DNA from: Prevotella sp.
Lineage (GTDB): Bacteria; Bacteroidota; Bacteroidia; Bacteroidales; Bacteroidaceae
Assembly (NCBI GenBank): GCA_017554145.1
Contig: JAFZIZ010000018.1
Span: 1 to 64,000 of the forward strand
Reading direction: 5' to 3'
DNA length: 64,000 bases
The translations under genes and the position numbers were made by a program. The notes under the pieces were generated by a model. That model made no database searches. It worked only from the letters and a program-made list of their open reading frames with translations, and had not been told where the DNA came from. Shown here one piece after another: positions 1-10,300 of the stretch (positions within the stretch are counted from its first letter, which is position 1; the number at the start of each line of letters is the position of its first letter).

Positions 1-57
1 TTACCCGGCGGAAAATTACAATTCGTAAAGGCGGGGGACGAGTGGCAAGGCTGCTAA
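1..57 (+). CDS. 3' end of an upstream gene (partial, product unknown)
   Basis: The first frame is open from the window edge and ends in TAA at 55-57, giving an 18-residue C-terminus ending DEWQGC. It lies 46 bases before the CorA start on the same strand, so an upstream gene probably ends here. Too little is visible to name a product, and another frame that runs through to the CorA start cannot be excluded. Confidence 0.35.
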   Translation, partial: LPGGKLQFVKAGDEWQGC

Positions 58-103
58 TCCCTTTGCCGCTAAAACCATTTCAAACGAAAAAAGGATTAGC
101 ACA

Positions 104-1030
104 ATGAAGACTTTCTGGAACACCCAAGGCGGACTGAGCCAACTCACAGAGTGGCAGCCCAATTGCTGGATACAGGTGACATGCCCCACCGAAGACGACC
201 AGCGCGAACTCGAAGAGAAGTTCAACATCCCCGACTACTTCATGTCGGACATCAGCGATACCGACGAGCGTGCCCGTTACGAGTACGACGACGGTTGGAT
301 GCTCATCATCCTCCGTATCCCCTACGTAAAGGAGATACGGTCGAGGACACCCTATACCACCGTGCCCTTAGGTATCATCCATAAACGCGATGTCACCATC
401 ACCGTCTGTTTCTACGAGACGAACATGATGATCGACTTCGTCAGTTTCCAACAGAAGCGGGGCGTGGGTTTCACCGACCATGTCGACATGATCTTCCGTC
501 TGTTCCTCAGCAGTGCCGTCTGGTACCTGAAGCGTCTTAAGCAAATATCGATGCTCGTCGACAAGGCCAAGCGCAACCTCGATAAGGAAGTGAACAATGA
601 GAGTCTGATTGGTCTCAGCCGTCTGCAGGACTCGCTCACCTACTTCCAGACTTCTATCCGAGGTAATGAGACGCTATTGTCGAAGCTGAAATTCAAATTG
701 CAGATCGACGAATTGGACGCTGACCTCATTGAGGACGTCAACATTGAGATGACCCAGGCCCGTGAGACCACACTCATCTACTCCAACATTCTGGAATCGA
801 CGATGGACACCTACCAGAGTATCATCAACAACAATATGAACACCGTGATGCGTACGCTGACCTCCGTCACCATCATTATGATGATACCCACACTGATTAC
901 CTCGATGTTCGGCATGAACCTTGTCAACTTCATAGAAGACAAGTCATGGGGATTCATCTTTGCCATCCTCCTTTCAGTGGCAGTTTCAGGCATCTGTTGG
1001 TGGTTCTTCAGGCACAAACGATTGGTGTAA
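104..1030 (+). CDS. corA: CorA-family magnesium/divalent cation transporter
   Basis: A 308-residue inner-membrane channel of the CorA metal-ion transporter family, which moves Mg2+ (sometimes Co2+ or Ni2+) down the membrane potential as a pentamer. The N-terminal two thirds is soluble and charged, ending in a long helical stretch. Two membrane helices close the protein, and the first ends in the diagnostic GMN motif at about residues 270-272 (sequence SMFGMNLVNF). The C-terminus is short and basic (FRHKRLV), as usual. Length is normal for the family. ATG at 104 is the only start that keeps the whole cytoplasmic domain. Transport specificity cannot be read from the sequence. Confidence 0.93.
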   Translation: MKTFWNTQGGLSQLTEWQPNCWIQVTCPTEDDQRELEEKFNIPDYFMSDISDTDERARYEYDDGWMLIILRIPYVKEIRSRTPYTTVPLGIIHKRDVTITVCFYETNMMIDFVSFQQKRGVGFTDHVDMIFRLFLSSAVWYLKRLKQISMLVDKAKRNLDKEVNNESLIGLSRLQDSLTYFQTSIRGNETLLSKLKFKLQIDELDADLIEDVNIEMTQARETTLIYSNILESTMDTYQSIINNNMNTVMRTLTSVTIIMMIPTLITSMFGMNLVNFIEDKSWGFIFAILLSVAVSGICWWFFRHKRLV

Positions 1031-1165
1031 TAGACATAAATAATGTTAATTATTAGGTTAAACCGAAAATTATTCTTAACTTTGAACCCTGATTTCGCCC
1101 CATTGTGGGCGTTTTCATCATAATTAGTGTTCGTAATCATTCAAGTCAGTAACTAAAAAAGTTAA

Positions 1166-3061
1166 ATGATGGACTCTCAAGACAACATCCTCGAGCAAGA
1201 GGTAAAAGAAGAAGTTATCCAGGAAAATACTGTTCCTGAAGTAGAAACCCCAGAAGTGGCTCCAGTCGTTGAAGATGTGGCACCCACTGTAGAAGAAGAG
1301 GCACCAGCCGCTGAAGAAGTGGCTCCAGCTGCAGAAGAAGAGCAGCCCCGTAAGGTCTACGAAACCAAGAAGGAGGTGCTCGACCGCATCAAGGAGATAG
1401 CCCATGGTGACGAGGCTCCCCAAAAGGAGGAGATCGATTACCTGAAGACCTCTTTCTACAAACTGCACATTGCAGAGCGCGAAGCCAGTCTGAAGGCCTA
1501 TATCGATGGTGGCGGCGATCCGGATGCCTATCAGATCACACCCGACGAGGATGAAGAAGTATTCAAGGCCGAAATGGGCATCATCAAGGAGAAGCGTGCC
1601 AAGCTTTTCAAGGAACAGGAAGCTGAAAAGCAGGTGAACCTGGAAAAGAAACTCGCCATTATCGAGAAGATCAAGAGTATGATCACCTCTCCGGAGGAAG
1701 CCAACAAAGCCTATCAGGAGTTCAAGGCTCTTCAGGCCGAATGGCGTGAGATTAAGAATGTCCCAGCCGAGAAGGCCAATGAGTTGTGGCGCAACTATCA
1801 ACTCTATGTGGAACAGTTCTACGATCTGCTCAAGTTGAATAGCGAAGCCCGCGAATATGACTTCAAGAAGAATTACGGGTTGAAGACCAAGCTCTGTGAA
1901 GCCGCAGAGAAACTGGCCGACGAACCGGATATCATCAGTGCCTTCCATCAGCTCCAGAAACTGCATGCCGAGTATCGTGAAATCGGTCCTGTGGCCAAAG
2001 AGCAGCGTGAAGAAATCTGGAACCGTTTCAAGGCCGCCTCAACCGTTATCAACAAACGTCATCAGCAGCACTTTGAAGGGGTTAGAGCCAAGGAAGAGGA
2101 GAATCTGGCCCGCAAGACGGAACTCTGCGAGAAAGTAGAGGCCATCGCCGCCAAGGAGAACAAGGGCAGCGGTGACTGGGAGAAACATACCAAGGAGATT
2201 ATCGACATTCAGACAGAATGGAAGACCATCGGTTTCGCTCCCCAGAAGATGAACGTGAAGATCTTCGAGCGTTTCCGCGCTGCCTGCGATGACTTCTTCG
2301 GCAGGAAAGCTACCTATTTCAAGACCCTGAAGGATACTTTCAAGGATAATGCCGAAAAGAAACGTGCACTGATTGAGAAAGCCAAAGCTCTTCAGGACTC
2401 TACAGACTGGAAAGCCACTGGTGACAAACTCATCGCCCTCCAGAAGGAATGGAAGACCATCGGTATGGTACCCAAGAAACTCGGTGACCAACTCTGGGAG
2501 GAATTCCTCGGTGCCTGCAATAAGTTCTTCGATGCCCGTAATGCCGCTGGAGCCGGACAGCGCGGCGAAGAGCGCGAGAATCTTGAAAAGAAGCGTGAGA
2601 TTGTTGAAAAGCTCAAGGCTGTGGCCGAGGAAGCTGGAGACAATATCCAGGAGACAGTCCAGAAACTCGTCGAGGAATATCAGTCCATTGGTCATGTTCC
2701 TTTCAAGGAGAAAGACAAACTCTACGAGGAATACCATGCTGTGCTCGACAAGCTCTATAAGGAACTGAATATCAGTGTTGCCAAGCGTCGTCTGAACAAC
2801 TTCAAGCAGAGTCTCAAACAGGTGGCTGAGCGTGGAGAGAACGCCCTCGACAACGAGCGTGCCCGTCTGTTCCGCCAGTATGAGGCTATCAAGCAGGAGG
2901 TACAGACCTACGAAAATAACCTCGGTTTCCTCAATGCTTCCTCGAAGAAGGGTAACAGCCTCATCGACGAGATGAACCGCAAGGTTCAGAAGTTGAAAGA
3001 CGATATGAATCTCGTCAGGGAGAAAATCAAGGCCATCGACGCTGAGAACAAGGAAGAATAA
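1166..3061 (+). CDS. DUF349 domain-containing protein
   Basis: A 631-residue, highly charged and largely helical cytoplasmic protein. An acidic, Ala/Pro/Glu-rich N-terminus (about residues 5-65) is followed by several copies of the DUF349 repeat, recognised by recurrent units such as EWKTIGFAP, EWKTIGMVPKK and EYREIGPV, each followed by a W/F-x-x-F helix. The last 100 residues look coiled-coil. DUF349 proteins are found across Bacteroidetes and Actinobacteria; no reaction is established and there is no signal peptide or membrane segment. Two adjacent ATGs (1166, 1169) could start it. It is monocistronic and ends in a strong terminator. Confidence 0.9.
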   Translation: MMDSQDNILEQEVKEEVIQENTVPEVETPEVAPVVEDVAPTVEEEAPAAEEVAPAAEEEQPRKVYETKKEVLDRIKEIAHGDEAPQKEEIDYLKTSFYKLHIAEREASLKAYIDGGGDPDAYQITPDEDEEVFKAEMGIIKEKRAKLFKEQEAEKQVNLEKKLAIIEKIKSMITSPEEANKAYQEFKALQAEWREIKNVPAEKANELWRNYQLYVEQFYDLLKLNSEAREYDFKKNYGLKTKLCEAAEKLADEPDIISAFHQLQKLHAEYREIGPVAKEQREEIWNRFKAASTVINKRHQQHFEGVRAKEEENLARKTELCEKVEAIAAKENKGSGDWEKHTKEIIDIQTEWKTIGFAPQKMNVKIFERFRAACDDFFGRKATYFKTLKDTFKDNAEKKRALIEKAKALQDSTDWKATGDKLIALQKEWKTIGMVPKKLGDQLWEEFLGACNKFFDARNAAGAGQRGEERENLEKKREIVEKLKAVAEEAGDNIQETVQKLVEEYQSIGHVPFKEKDKLYEEYHAVLDKLYKELNISVAKRRLNNFKQSLKQVAERGENALDNERARLFRQYEAIKQEVQTYENNLGFLNASSKKGNSLIDEMNRKVQKLKDDMNLVREKIKAIDAENKEE

Positions 3062-3072
3062 GAACAGAGAAA

Positions 3073-3102
3073 AGAGATTTCCACATGGGAATCTCTTTTT
3101 TT
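3073..3102 (+). terminator. Rho-independent terminator after the DUF349 gene
   Basis: Ten-base-pair stem (3073-3082 with 3087-3096, one G-U pair), ACAT loop, then a run of seven T. Confidence 0.85.
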
Positions 3103-3133
3103 GATGTCTATTTTAATTTTTTCTCCGAAAAGT

Positions 3134-3164
3134 TTTGGTAATTCCAGAAAAAGTAGTACCTTTG
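3134..3164 (+). promoter_or_regulatory. Promoter of tRNA-Gln
   Basis: TTTG at 3134-3137 and TACCTTTG at 3157-3164 are 19 bases apart, matching the Bacteroidetes -33/-7 consensus. The tRNA begins about 30 bases downstream. Confidence 0.7.
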
Positions 3165-3194
3165 CACCCGCAAATGAAAATTGCAAGGATTCAT

Positions 3195-3265
3195 TGGGGT
3201 ATGGTGTAATGGTAACACTACAGATTCTGGTCCTGTCATTCTTGGTTCGAGTCCGAGTACCCCAA
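3195..3265 (+). tRNA. tRNA-Gln (anticodon CTG)
   Basis: The acceptor stem pairs 3195-3201 with 3258-3264 (TGGGGTA/TACCCCA) with discriminator A at 3265. The anticodon loop TTCTGGT places CTG at positions 34-36, and the T arm contains TTCGAGT. CCA is not encoded. The gene is the integration target of the neighbouring element; its last 12 bases belong to the 13-bp repeat also found at 31012, so the left junction keeps the tRNA complete. Confidence 0.95.
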
Positions 3266-3266
3266 C
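3254..3266. other. attL core, 13-bp direct repeat in the tRNA-Gln 3' end
   Basis: CGAGTACCCCAAC occurs here and again at 31012-31024. Bases either side differ, so the identity is exactly 13 bp. The position at a tRNA 3' end and the integrase gene beside the distal copy are the standard arrangement for tyrosine-integrase insertion. Confidence 0.88.
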
Positions 3267-3277
3267 AGATTAAAAAG

Positions 3278-3311
3278 CCAACCACTTGATTATCAGGTGG
3301 TTGGTTTTCTT
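3278..3311 (+). terminator. Terminator immediately inside attL
   Basis: CCAACCAC (3278-3285) pairs with GTGGTTGG (3297-3304), with a further TGA/TCA pairing after one mismatch, then a T-rich tail. It lies inside the element, so the element supplies a terminator for the tRNA it interrupts. The probable original chromosomal terminator lies past attR at 31034-31070. Confidence 0.75.
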
Positions 3312-3320
3312 TTGTGGGTG

Positions 3321-3341
3321 TTTTTCGCGTCGGATTCGCGT
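3321..3341. promoter_or_regulatory. Arm-type integrase site, left end
   Basis: TTTTTCGCGTCG (3321-3332) and ATTCGCGT (3334-3341) recur at the right end: TTTTTCGCGTCG at 30872-30883, its inverse at 30842-30853, and ATTCGCGT at 30863-30870. A 12-base perfect match near both att cores is what arm-type sites of a tyrosine integrase look like. Confidence 0.6.
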
Positions 3342-3672
3342 TAAGAGTTGGGAAACTCAAAGTTTTGTGATAAGTCTGAACCAAGAAAAAGAAATTGGGG
3401 ATGCAATTATTATCACAATAACTGCACCCCTTACGTTCTTATAAAATTACCATTACTGGCAATTCGGTTGCAAAGTTACGAAAAAAGTACGATAATCAAA
3501 ACTATTTGGCTCCAAATATTTATTTGGTTATAAATATTATAATGTATATGGTAATTATTGGAGGTTATTCTCAGATTCCGACATAGTTTGTCACCAAGTC
3601 TAATCATAAACGACTATCTTTGCATCATCTTTTCTGAATCACAGAAAAGGCTAAACTATAATAAGAAAGAAT
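3342..3672. other. Left-end intergenic region with a weak promoter
   Basis: About 330 bases without a credible gene. It contains an imperfect palindrome near 3397-3436 (GGGGATGCA facing TGCACCCC), an AT-rich stretch at 3490-3560, a possible -7 element TATCTTTG at 3615-3622 for the gene at 3673, and a small hairpin at about 3629-3648 (TTTTCTG/CAGAAAA) in the leader. Confidence 0.5.
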
Positions 3673-4191
3673 ATGGATGCAACAGAACTTAGCAAAACTT
3701 TGAGAGAAAGCGCACGTTCAAACGGACTGTGTGATCAATGGTATAATGAATGGAAAGATTCTTGCTCACCCAAGGAACTTGCAGCCAAAATGTTTAAGGG
3801 ATTGGACTTCGTTCTTAAACTTCATTGGCCATCCAACGACTTCATCAAAGAACATTTCAGCCTCGACTTCCGTAGAGAGGTCAATGTATTCGTTGACGAT
3901 AGTCATAGCACACTCAATCCAAAGCAAAGCCTTATTCTGGGAAAGTCGGAGGTCACGGCTCGATTCAATGGTGCAAGTCATGGCAGTATCTATGTCCGCG
4001 ACTACTCCAGACTTACAGTGACGGCAAAGAACCGTAGTTTTGTTATCATCCACCTCTATGACAATGCGACTGTCAGCGTCAAACAATTCGACAAAGCAGA
4101 GATAGTTGTCATTAAACACTCACACGATGTAACTGTCAATGCCGACGAAAGCATCAAAGTACGTGAGGAATACGACTATTTAGAAAAATGA
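3673..4191 (+). CDS. Beta-solenoid-like element protein (paralogue of the 12270 gene)
   Basis: 172 residues with no family I can name. The N-terminal half is helical and aromatic-rich (WYNEW, LKLHWPS). The C-terminal half, from about residue 85, is a run of short strands with a V/I at every second position and small or acidic turn residues, such as SIYVRD, RLTVTAK, ATVSV, AEIVVI and DVTVNAD, like a right- or left-handed beta-solenoid. The protein at 12270-13061 has the same two-part layout and the same phrases (VxIYxD, TVRDxSxLT, VVIKHxxxVTxN), so they are probably paralogues. It lies alone between attL and the convergent tape-measure gene. No signal peptide. Function unknown. Confidence 0.75.
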   Translation: MDATELSKTLRESARSNGLCDQWYNEWKDSCSPKELAAKMFKGLDFVLKLHWPSNDFIKEHFSLDFRREVNVFVDDSHSTLNPKQSLILGKSEVTARFNGASHGSIYVRDYSRLTVTAKNRSFVIIHLYDNATVSVKQFDKAEIVVIKHSHDVTVNADESIKVREEYDYLEK

Positions 4192-4280
4192 TTCTTATTC
4201 TTTTTCCCTTAGCAAAGCGTTGTGAGGGAATAGTTTAGTTAGTAGTAATATTTATAGTTTTAGGTTTTTAGTTATTGGTT

Positions 4281-4316
4281 GAATCGGATGTCTGGGATAG
4301 ATAGCCGATTCTTTTC
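4281..4316 (+). terminator. Terminator after the 3673 gene
   Basis: GAATCGG/CCGATTC seven-base-pair stem (4281-4287 with 4305-4311), followed by CTTTTC. The inner part, TGTCT with AGATA, can extend the hairpin. Related to the terminators at 20014 and 26169. Confidence 0.75.
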
Positions 4317-4325
4317 ATATAAAAA

Positions 4326-4354
4326 GGGTAGGAGTCTTATCGGACACCTACCCC
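4326..4354 (-). terminator. Terminator of the tape-measure gene
   Basis: Read on the minus strand, GGGTAGG pairs with CCTACCC with three more internal pairs, followed by TTTTT (plus-strand A run at 4321-4325). It sits 37 bases past the stop codon at 4391. Confidence 0.75.
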
Positions 4355-4390
4355 AACACAAAAAATGAATTGGCAAAAAAATAGAACAGA

Positions 4391-7300
4391 TCACTTTATA
4401 CTTATTTGTTCAATGCCATTTGCAGCACGGTCAATATGGTCACTCATGGACTTTATGGCTTCAAATAGCGCACCGTCACCCCGTTCAATCATTCTTACAA
4501 GTGCTTGTGTGTTGTCGTGGATTCCTGCAACATGGTTGCTCATTCCTGAGATTTGCTCGATATAGTCACGCCAATATGTCTGTACAAACTCCTTGTATTG
4601 TGATTCCTGAAGGATTCTCATTATTGACAAATCCTGACGGGCTGCATTTACATACCCTGCAAGCAGGCCACTCGTTTCCTCAGACGTACCCTGAACACTA
4701 CTACTGAGAGTATTTGCACTGTCATTCATTACAGAAAGTCCGGCATTGTTCAAGCCTCTCTCGAAAGCGTTCATAAACTCCAAAGCTGCCGTGATAGTCT
4801 GCTCACCCTCACCGCCTTTGCCAAAGAAGTTTGTGATGGTAGATGTGACTGCTGCCATACTACTCTTCGGGTCTTTAGCATTGAACACGCCCTTGGTTCC
4901 TTTCTCAACGCTACCAAACAGTTTCTCTTCGAGATTGGCAAACATTGGTTCAAGAATAGCCATTTGCATCATCTTGTTCATCACCTGCTGTAAGATATGG
5001 GTAACAGTGTCTTTGTATGCTTTTGCGGCACTCTCACCATTCTCGAAAGCAGTAGAGAGACCATCGGAAAGCTGATCAGCCCAACCCTTGATGTCAATAT
5101 CCCACAACTCTTTCGCCAAGTCTTCGGAGAAATAATGAATCTGCTCGTCAAGTTCGGCTATCTTCTTCTTGAACTCCAATAATGCCTCGTCTGAAGAGTC
5201 TTTCTTATCATCCTCTTCATTATACATGTTGACGTAATCCTGACGCTCTTTTTCGAGGGCTGCAAGTTCCTGTGCATAGCCAGATGCACCAGAGCCAGTA
5301 GTGTAGAACTCACGCATGGCGTTACTTGCTGCATCACCACCTTTGTACGTCTTTGCAAAATAACGACGTAGAGCACCTGTGTCATAGCCTAACGTGCGAC
5401 CGCGAAGGGATTTGATAACCTCGGTATTGGCTTCCAAAGCAGCAACGTTACGCTGCAAAGCCTCGATGTGGTTCTGACGTTTCTTGTCATGTCCTTTGGC
5501 AAAGCCGGTTATCCAACCAGTGAACGAGCCAACGACACCAGAGATAACACCTCCGGCATCACCATTCTTCAACGAATCCCAACCCTTTGCAGCACTACTA
5601 CTGGCAGAAGAGAAAGAACTGAAGAAGGTGTTCGCGTCTTCCCAAGAATCGCTCTCTGTGTCATAGCCAAGGGCAGTGTACATTTCACGAATCTGCTGGA
5701 AAGCATCATTGAAGCCTTGAACAAGGTTGTCGATACCGTGAACAATCATGTCGATAATGGCAACACACTCCATGCCACCCTCACCCATAGCTTCCATACC
5801 CTCACCCATCTGCATCATGGATTGGGCTGCATCACTGTCTTTGAAAGCCTGCGCAATCTGTTGCTGGTCGGAAGACGTGTCAAGAATCTTTTGAGCATCC
5901 TGATATTTCTGCGCGCCCTCTTCCTGCATGGATTTACCACGCTTGATCATATTCTCAAAGATGCCGTTCAAACCATTCTTCATGTAGGACTGGAAATAAC
6001 TGTCTTGTTTATCCAGTTCTCTCATCCGTTTATTGATAGCGGAAATTTTGTCAGAGTATTCCTTTGCCGTGATTGCACCTGTCTTCAGGGCTTCATTGAG
6101 TTTCTGTTTTAGAGTGTTGGCAAAAGTTTGTAGTTCTGCCTTGGCCTTGATGAAGGAATCGCCAAACAGTTTCTTGTAGTCAGCACTCAGTTCCATAATC
6201 TTCAACTGCGCACTGGCAGTATTCCTTGATATGGCACTGCTTTTTTCAGCCTCTGTCAGTTTTGAGTTCTTGCTGATAAGTTCATTCTGATATGCAAGTT
6301 CACCGTTTATCTGAGCAATCTGCGTAGCATAGTCTTTGGCGTTCTTTATCGCGTTCTCGTAGGCAGTGGCACTTTCCTTTTCTATTTTCAGGCGATTCTC
6401 CTGCCAGGCATCCCAAATCTTATAGATGGCACTATCCTTGCCAAACTTCTTTACTTCGCTTTCGGACATGGCAAAGATTTGGTCAGGCGTATATTGGTTG
6501 CCTACCTTCTTCATTTCTTCCTGCATCTTGTCTTTCAGCCAGTCGGAATAAGATGTGTTCTGAACCACACCGGCTATTCTGGCAGCAAAATCGGGATCAC
6601 CTGTCAGTTGCAACCATTTCTTGTAAGTATCATAGTTCTCACCTACAATCCTTTCGAGACGTTCAAGTTCACTGACAGCGAAAGAAATATCTTCCTTAAA
6701 TTTGCGTAATGACTCTGCGCTTTTCTTCGACCCAAGTCCTTCTACGAAAACTTTCCTTTCCTCAGTCTTCGACCCAATCTTCTTTGCAGCCTCATTCAGA
6801 CTTGCATCAAAGTCATTCGGATTGGTGAAGTAACTCCATAACGGTGCAAAGTCACCCTCGGCTTTCAACTTCGATTCAGCCTGCGCCCGCGTCATTAGCT
6901 TTTCAAGCTGTGCCAACTCCTGCCTATACTTTTCCAGAAGTTGTATGCGCTTTCTCCATAACTCCAGTTCCTTGTCAGCCTTTGCCGTATTCTTGTCTCG
7001 GAAAGTCTTACCACCGCTATTAGGATCAGAGAGGGAAATGCCAGTAGCGGCATTGAATCCCATTGCATCATTCAGTTTCGTAGCATAGGAATCCCAATCA
7101 GCAAGCATATTCTCAAAGATGGTTGCATCCTTACCCGGATTCTCTTTCTTCCACTGATTGACAAGTGCTGTCCTTTGTGTAAGTCCAAGTTCCTTCATAC
7201 CACCGCTAACGTCAACACCCATCTTTATCATCAATGGCTTAACATTGTTGAAATAGTCCTGTGCTGATTTGTAGTCTTGGCGAATCTTACTGATAACGTC

Positions 7301-10300
7301 ACCAAAGTTGGTAGCGGTCTTTATGTCAATGTGCCAGTCGTGACCAACCAAATCTTTCAATGACTGTTCCATAGCATTGATTCTGGCGGCGGCTTCGACC
7401 GTCTTCACGTCAAGTTGAATGCCAAACTTTTCACTCGCAAGTTTCTTCACGCTCTCACGAATGTCTTCGGTGGCATTATCGGCTTTGCTGACAGTTTCAG
7501 CCAGAGCCAGTGCAATAGCCTGCTTCTGTGACTCAGAGAGGTTCTTGAAGTCCCAACCTGCCTCAGTGAGTTTTGCTTTCAGACTGTTAGCCCATTTGGT
7601 TGCATCAGCATCCATTTCCTCAAAGGCACTCTTCATCATCCAAGCATACTTATCGGGGCCATCAGCACCAAGATAACCACCACCAGAGCCGTGGAAGACG
7701 TGACCAAGTGCCTTACGCTCGTATTTGGTCATACCTTCCCTTGCATCCTCAAAGGCTTTGACGGCATCGGTGTACTTGTCTTGATTCTCGACCAACATCT
7801 TCAACTGCTCGGCTTCTGTGAGGTTGCGTTTCTCATTTTTCACCATAGCGGCATTAGCCACTTTCAAAGCATCGGCAAACGTCTTCTCACTACGGGCTGC
7901 AGTAAGTGCCGTGTCAATGCTCTGCGAGTGCTTAACCGTAAGTTCTGTAATGGAATCGTTGTATTTCTTAACGGCATTGGAATAGTCATTGATATTGGTG
8001 ATGAAACTATCATTGAACCAACCGCCATTAGTCGCATTCTCAGCATATTCAATGGCACTGCTAACCTGTTTGAGATAGACGTAAGCCTCAGCCGTTTGGG
8101 TTACAGACTTAGCGAGAATGTCATATTGCTCTGCAACACTTCTGACATTGCCTTTATCGTCTTTGAATGACTCATTGAGTATGCGGTTAGGAGTGGCGGC
8201 ATATTCACGGATAAACTGAGTCCACTTGTCTATTTGAGCCATCATGTCCTGAGTTGACATTTCTGCCGACGGCTTATAAGAGAATTTGCCATTGAGAATA
8301 TCCTTAACGTCACCAATCTCAACTTCAACGTCGTTGACCTTGAAAGTAAGTCCAGTGGCTTCCATCATTGAACGTATATTCTTGACACCCTCCAAGGCAC
8401 GGTTGAATAAGTCATCGTTCAACTGCTTTGCACGGTCAACCTCGATCTTGTTACGCTGCCATAGTTCCATGACACCTGCAAGCAAGGCGAACAAAGCCAT
8501 CTGAGGATTCAGGAACAAACTCTTCATAGCTGCTCCCAACTTCACAAAGCCCATACTCAAACCATTCACTACACCAGTCATAGCACCATAGGTACGGACG
8601 CTATTCACGGCTGCGATTCCTGCACTCTTCTCAGCCTTTGTCAAGTCAGAGAGAATGATTGCTTGTCTGGCTTGAGCCTTAGAGGTCTTACCAAGAGCAA
8701 CCTGACGTGCAAGGTCTTCCGTTGTCTGTCTGCGTTCTGACAATGCAAGGGCATTACCGAAAACTATCTGCTGTCTGGTTGTGGCAATGCGGAGTTTCTG
8801 AGCGTCGTTAAGTTGTCGTGACAATCCTATGCGACGGCCAATCCATGACTGAGCGAGTCTTTCACTGGCAGTCCACTTATGGGTTGTGGCTATCATGGCA
8901 TTTTCAGCGAGAGTAATGTCACGATAACTTCTGGCAAGGCGCAAACTGGCAATTTCTGCCCTCTGATATGCTTTGATACCGTTCATTACTGCGATGGCAT
9001 TAGCACCAAGCAATGAGTTGACAAGAGCCATATAGGTCTTAACCGCTCCAAATGCGACAATACCAGAGCCGACAATGGTAAACAGTTCCTCCCAATGCCG
9101 TGACAGAGTAGTGAGAATGGCTGCAAGGTCTTTCAGTCCGCTACCGACACCACTTTCTGCAATCTCATTGAACATGATCTCGTAGGAGTCACGGAGATTC
9201 TTGAACTTAGCATTAAGAGCCTGTGACATTGTTTCCTGTGCCTCAAAGAACGGGCCACCTTGATTCGTCATGTCTTTCAGGACATTCAGAACATCGTCAT
9301 AGCCAATCTCTTTTCGGGAAACCATCTTACGAATCTGCGACGTGGTTACACCGAACTTATCTGCCAATCTCTGTAACAATGGAACATTGGCCATGGAGAA
9401 TTGACGCAAGGTATAACCAGTAAGAGCCGTCTCGGAACGGACGTGACCCAAAGCCAATGCCAAACGGCTTACATCAGTGCCAGTTGCAGCGGATATGTCT
9501 GCCAAACGCTTCGTCATATCATACAACTCACTGTATTCAAAGCCAAAGGCACTGAGTTGCTTTGTCATAGCATCAAGTTCAGTAACTCCAAATGGTGACT
9601 TGATAGCCAGATTCTTCACCTTAGAGAAAAGATCAGTGGCATGAGCCGTGTCACCAAGTATTGCACCGATGCTAAGACGCTGCTGTTCAAGTTTACCGCC
9701 TTTCTCGATGATATTGTCTATAAACGACTTTGCACCCCATACACTGAGGTATTGAGCCGCCATACTTCGTAAGTCCTGTAACGTCTGAGACTGACCATGA
9801 AGTGCCGATGTACTTTGGTTGATAGCCTGTGCAAGTCGCATTTCCTCACCTGCAAGCCAAGTAACGGCTGCAACGGCTGAATTTCTCGCGGCAATGTTGA
9901 TTCGCGTTTCCTGAGTGTTCTGCTGAATCCGTTGTGTCAATGCTCGATAACCACCCTCGGCTTTCAACATCTGTGCCGTTGTGCCATCTTCCAAGTGACC
10001 GCCATTTCTGAAAATTGCCGTGAACTTCTGCATATAGCCGTCCATATCCTGCAACAGCTTATCCAGATTCGGAGTCTTCACACCAAGTTTGTTAGCCTGA
10101 GACTGCAAAGCCTGTAATGCAGCAATCTTTTTCTCCAAAACGGCAATCTGATAGACGGCTTCATTGACACTACGCTTGTCAACCAGTTTTTGCTTCTCTG
10201 CCGCCCGGCTCTGCTCTTGCTGTGTCCTCGACAATCCGTTAATCTCATTCCTCAACATACGTATAACCTGCATATATCGGTCGTACTGATTCATCATAGA

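Noticed and set aside
1124-1966. 280-residue minus-strand frame opposite the DUF349 gene
   Set aside because: Antisense shadow; hydrophobic because the sense strand is Glu/Lys-rich.
2039-2737. Long minus-strand frame inside the DUF349 gene
   Set aside because: It is the antisense of a repetitive, well-supported coding gene; the composition follows the real gene and there is no ribosome site or promoter.
4349-4357. Extra TACCCCAAC inside the element as a second att site
   Set aside because: Only 9 bases match and it belongs to the tape-measure terminator hairpin.
5468-6112. Long plus-strand frame inside the tape-measure gene
   Set aside because: Shadow of the tape-measure coding sequence; no start signal and low-complexity hydrophobic translation.
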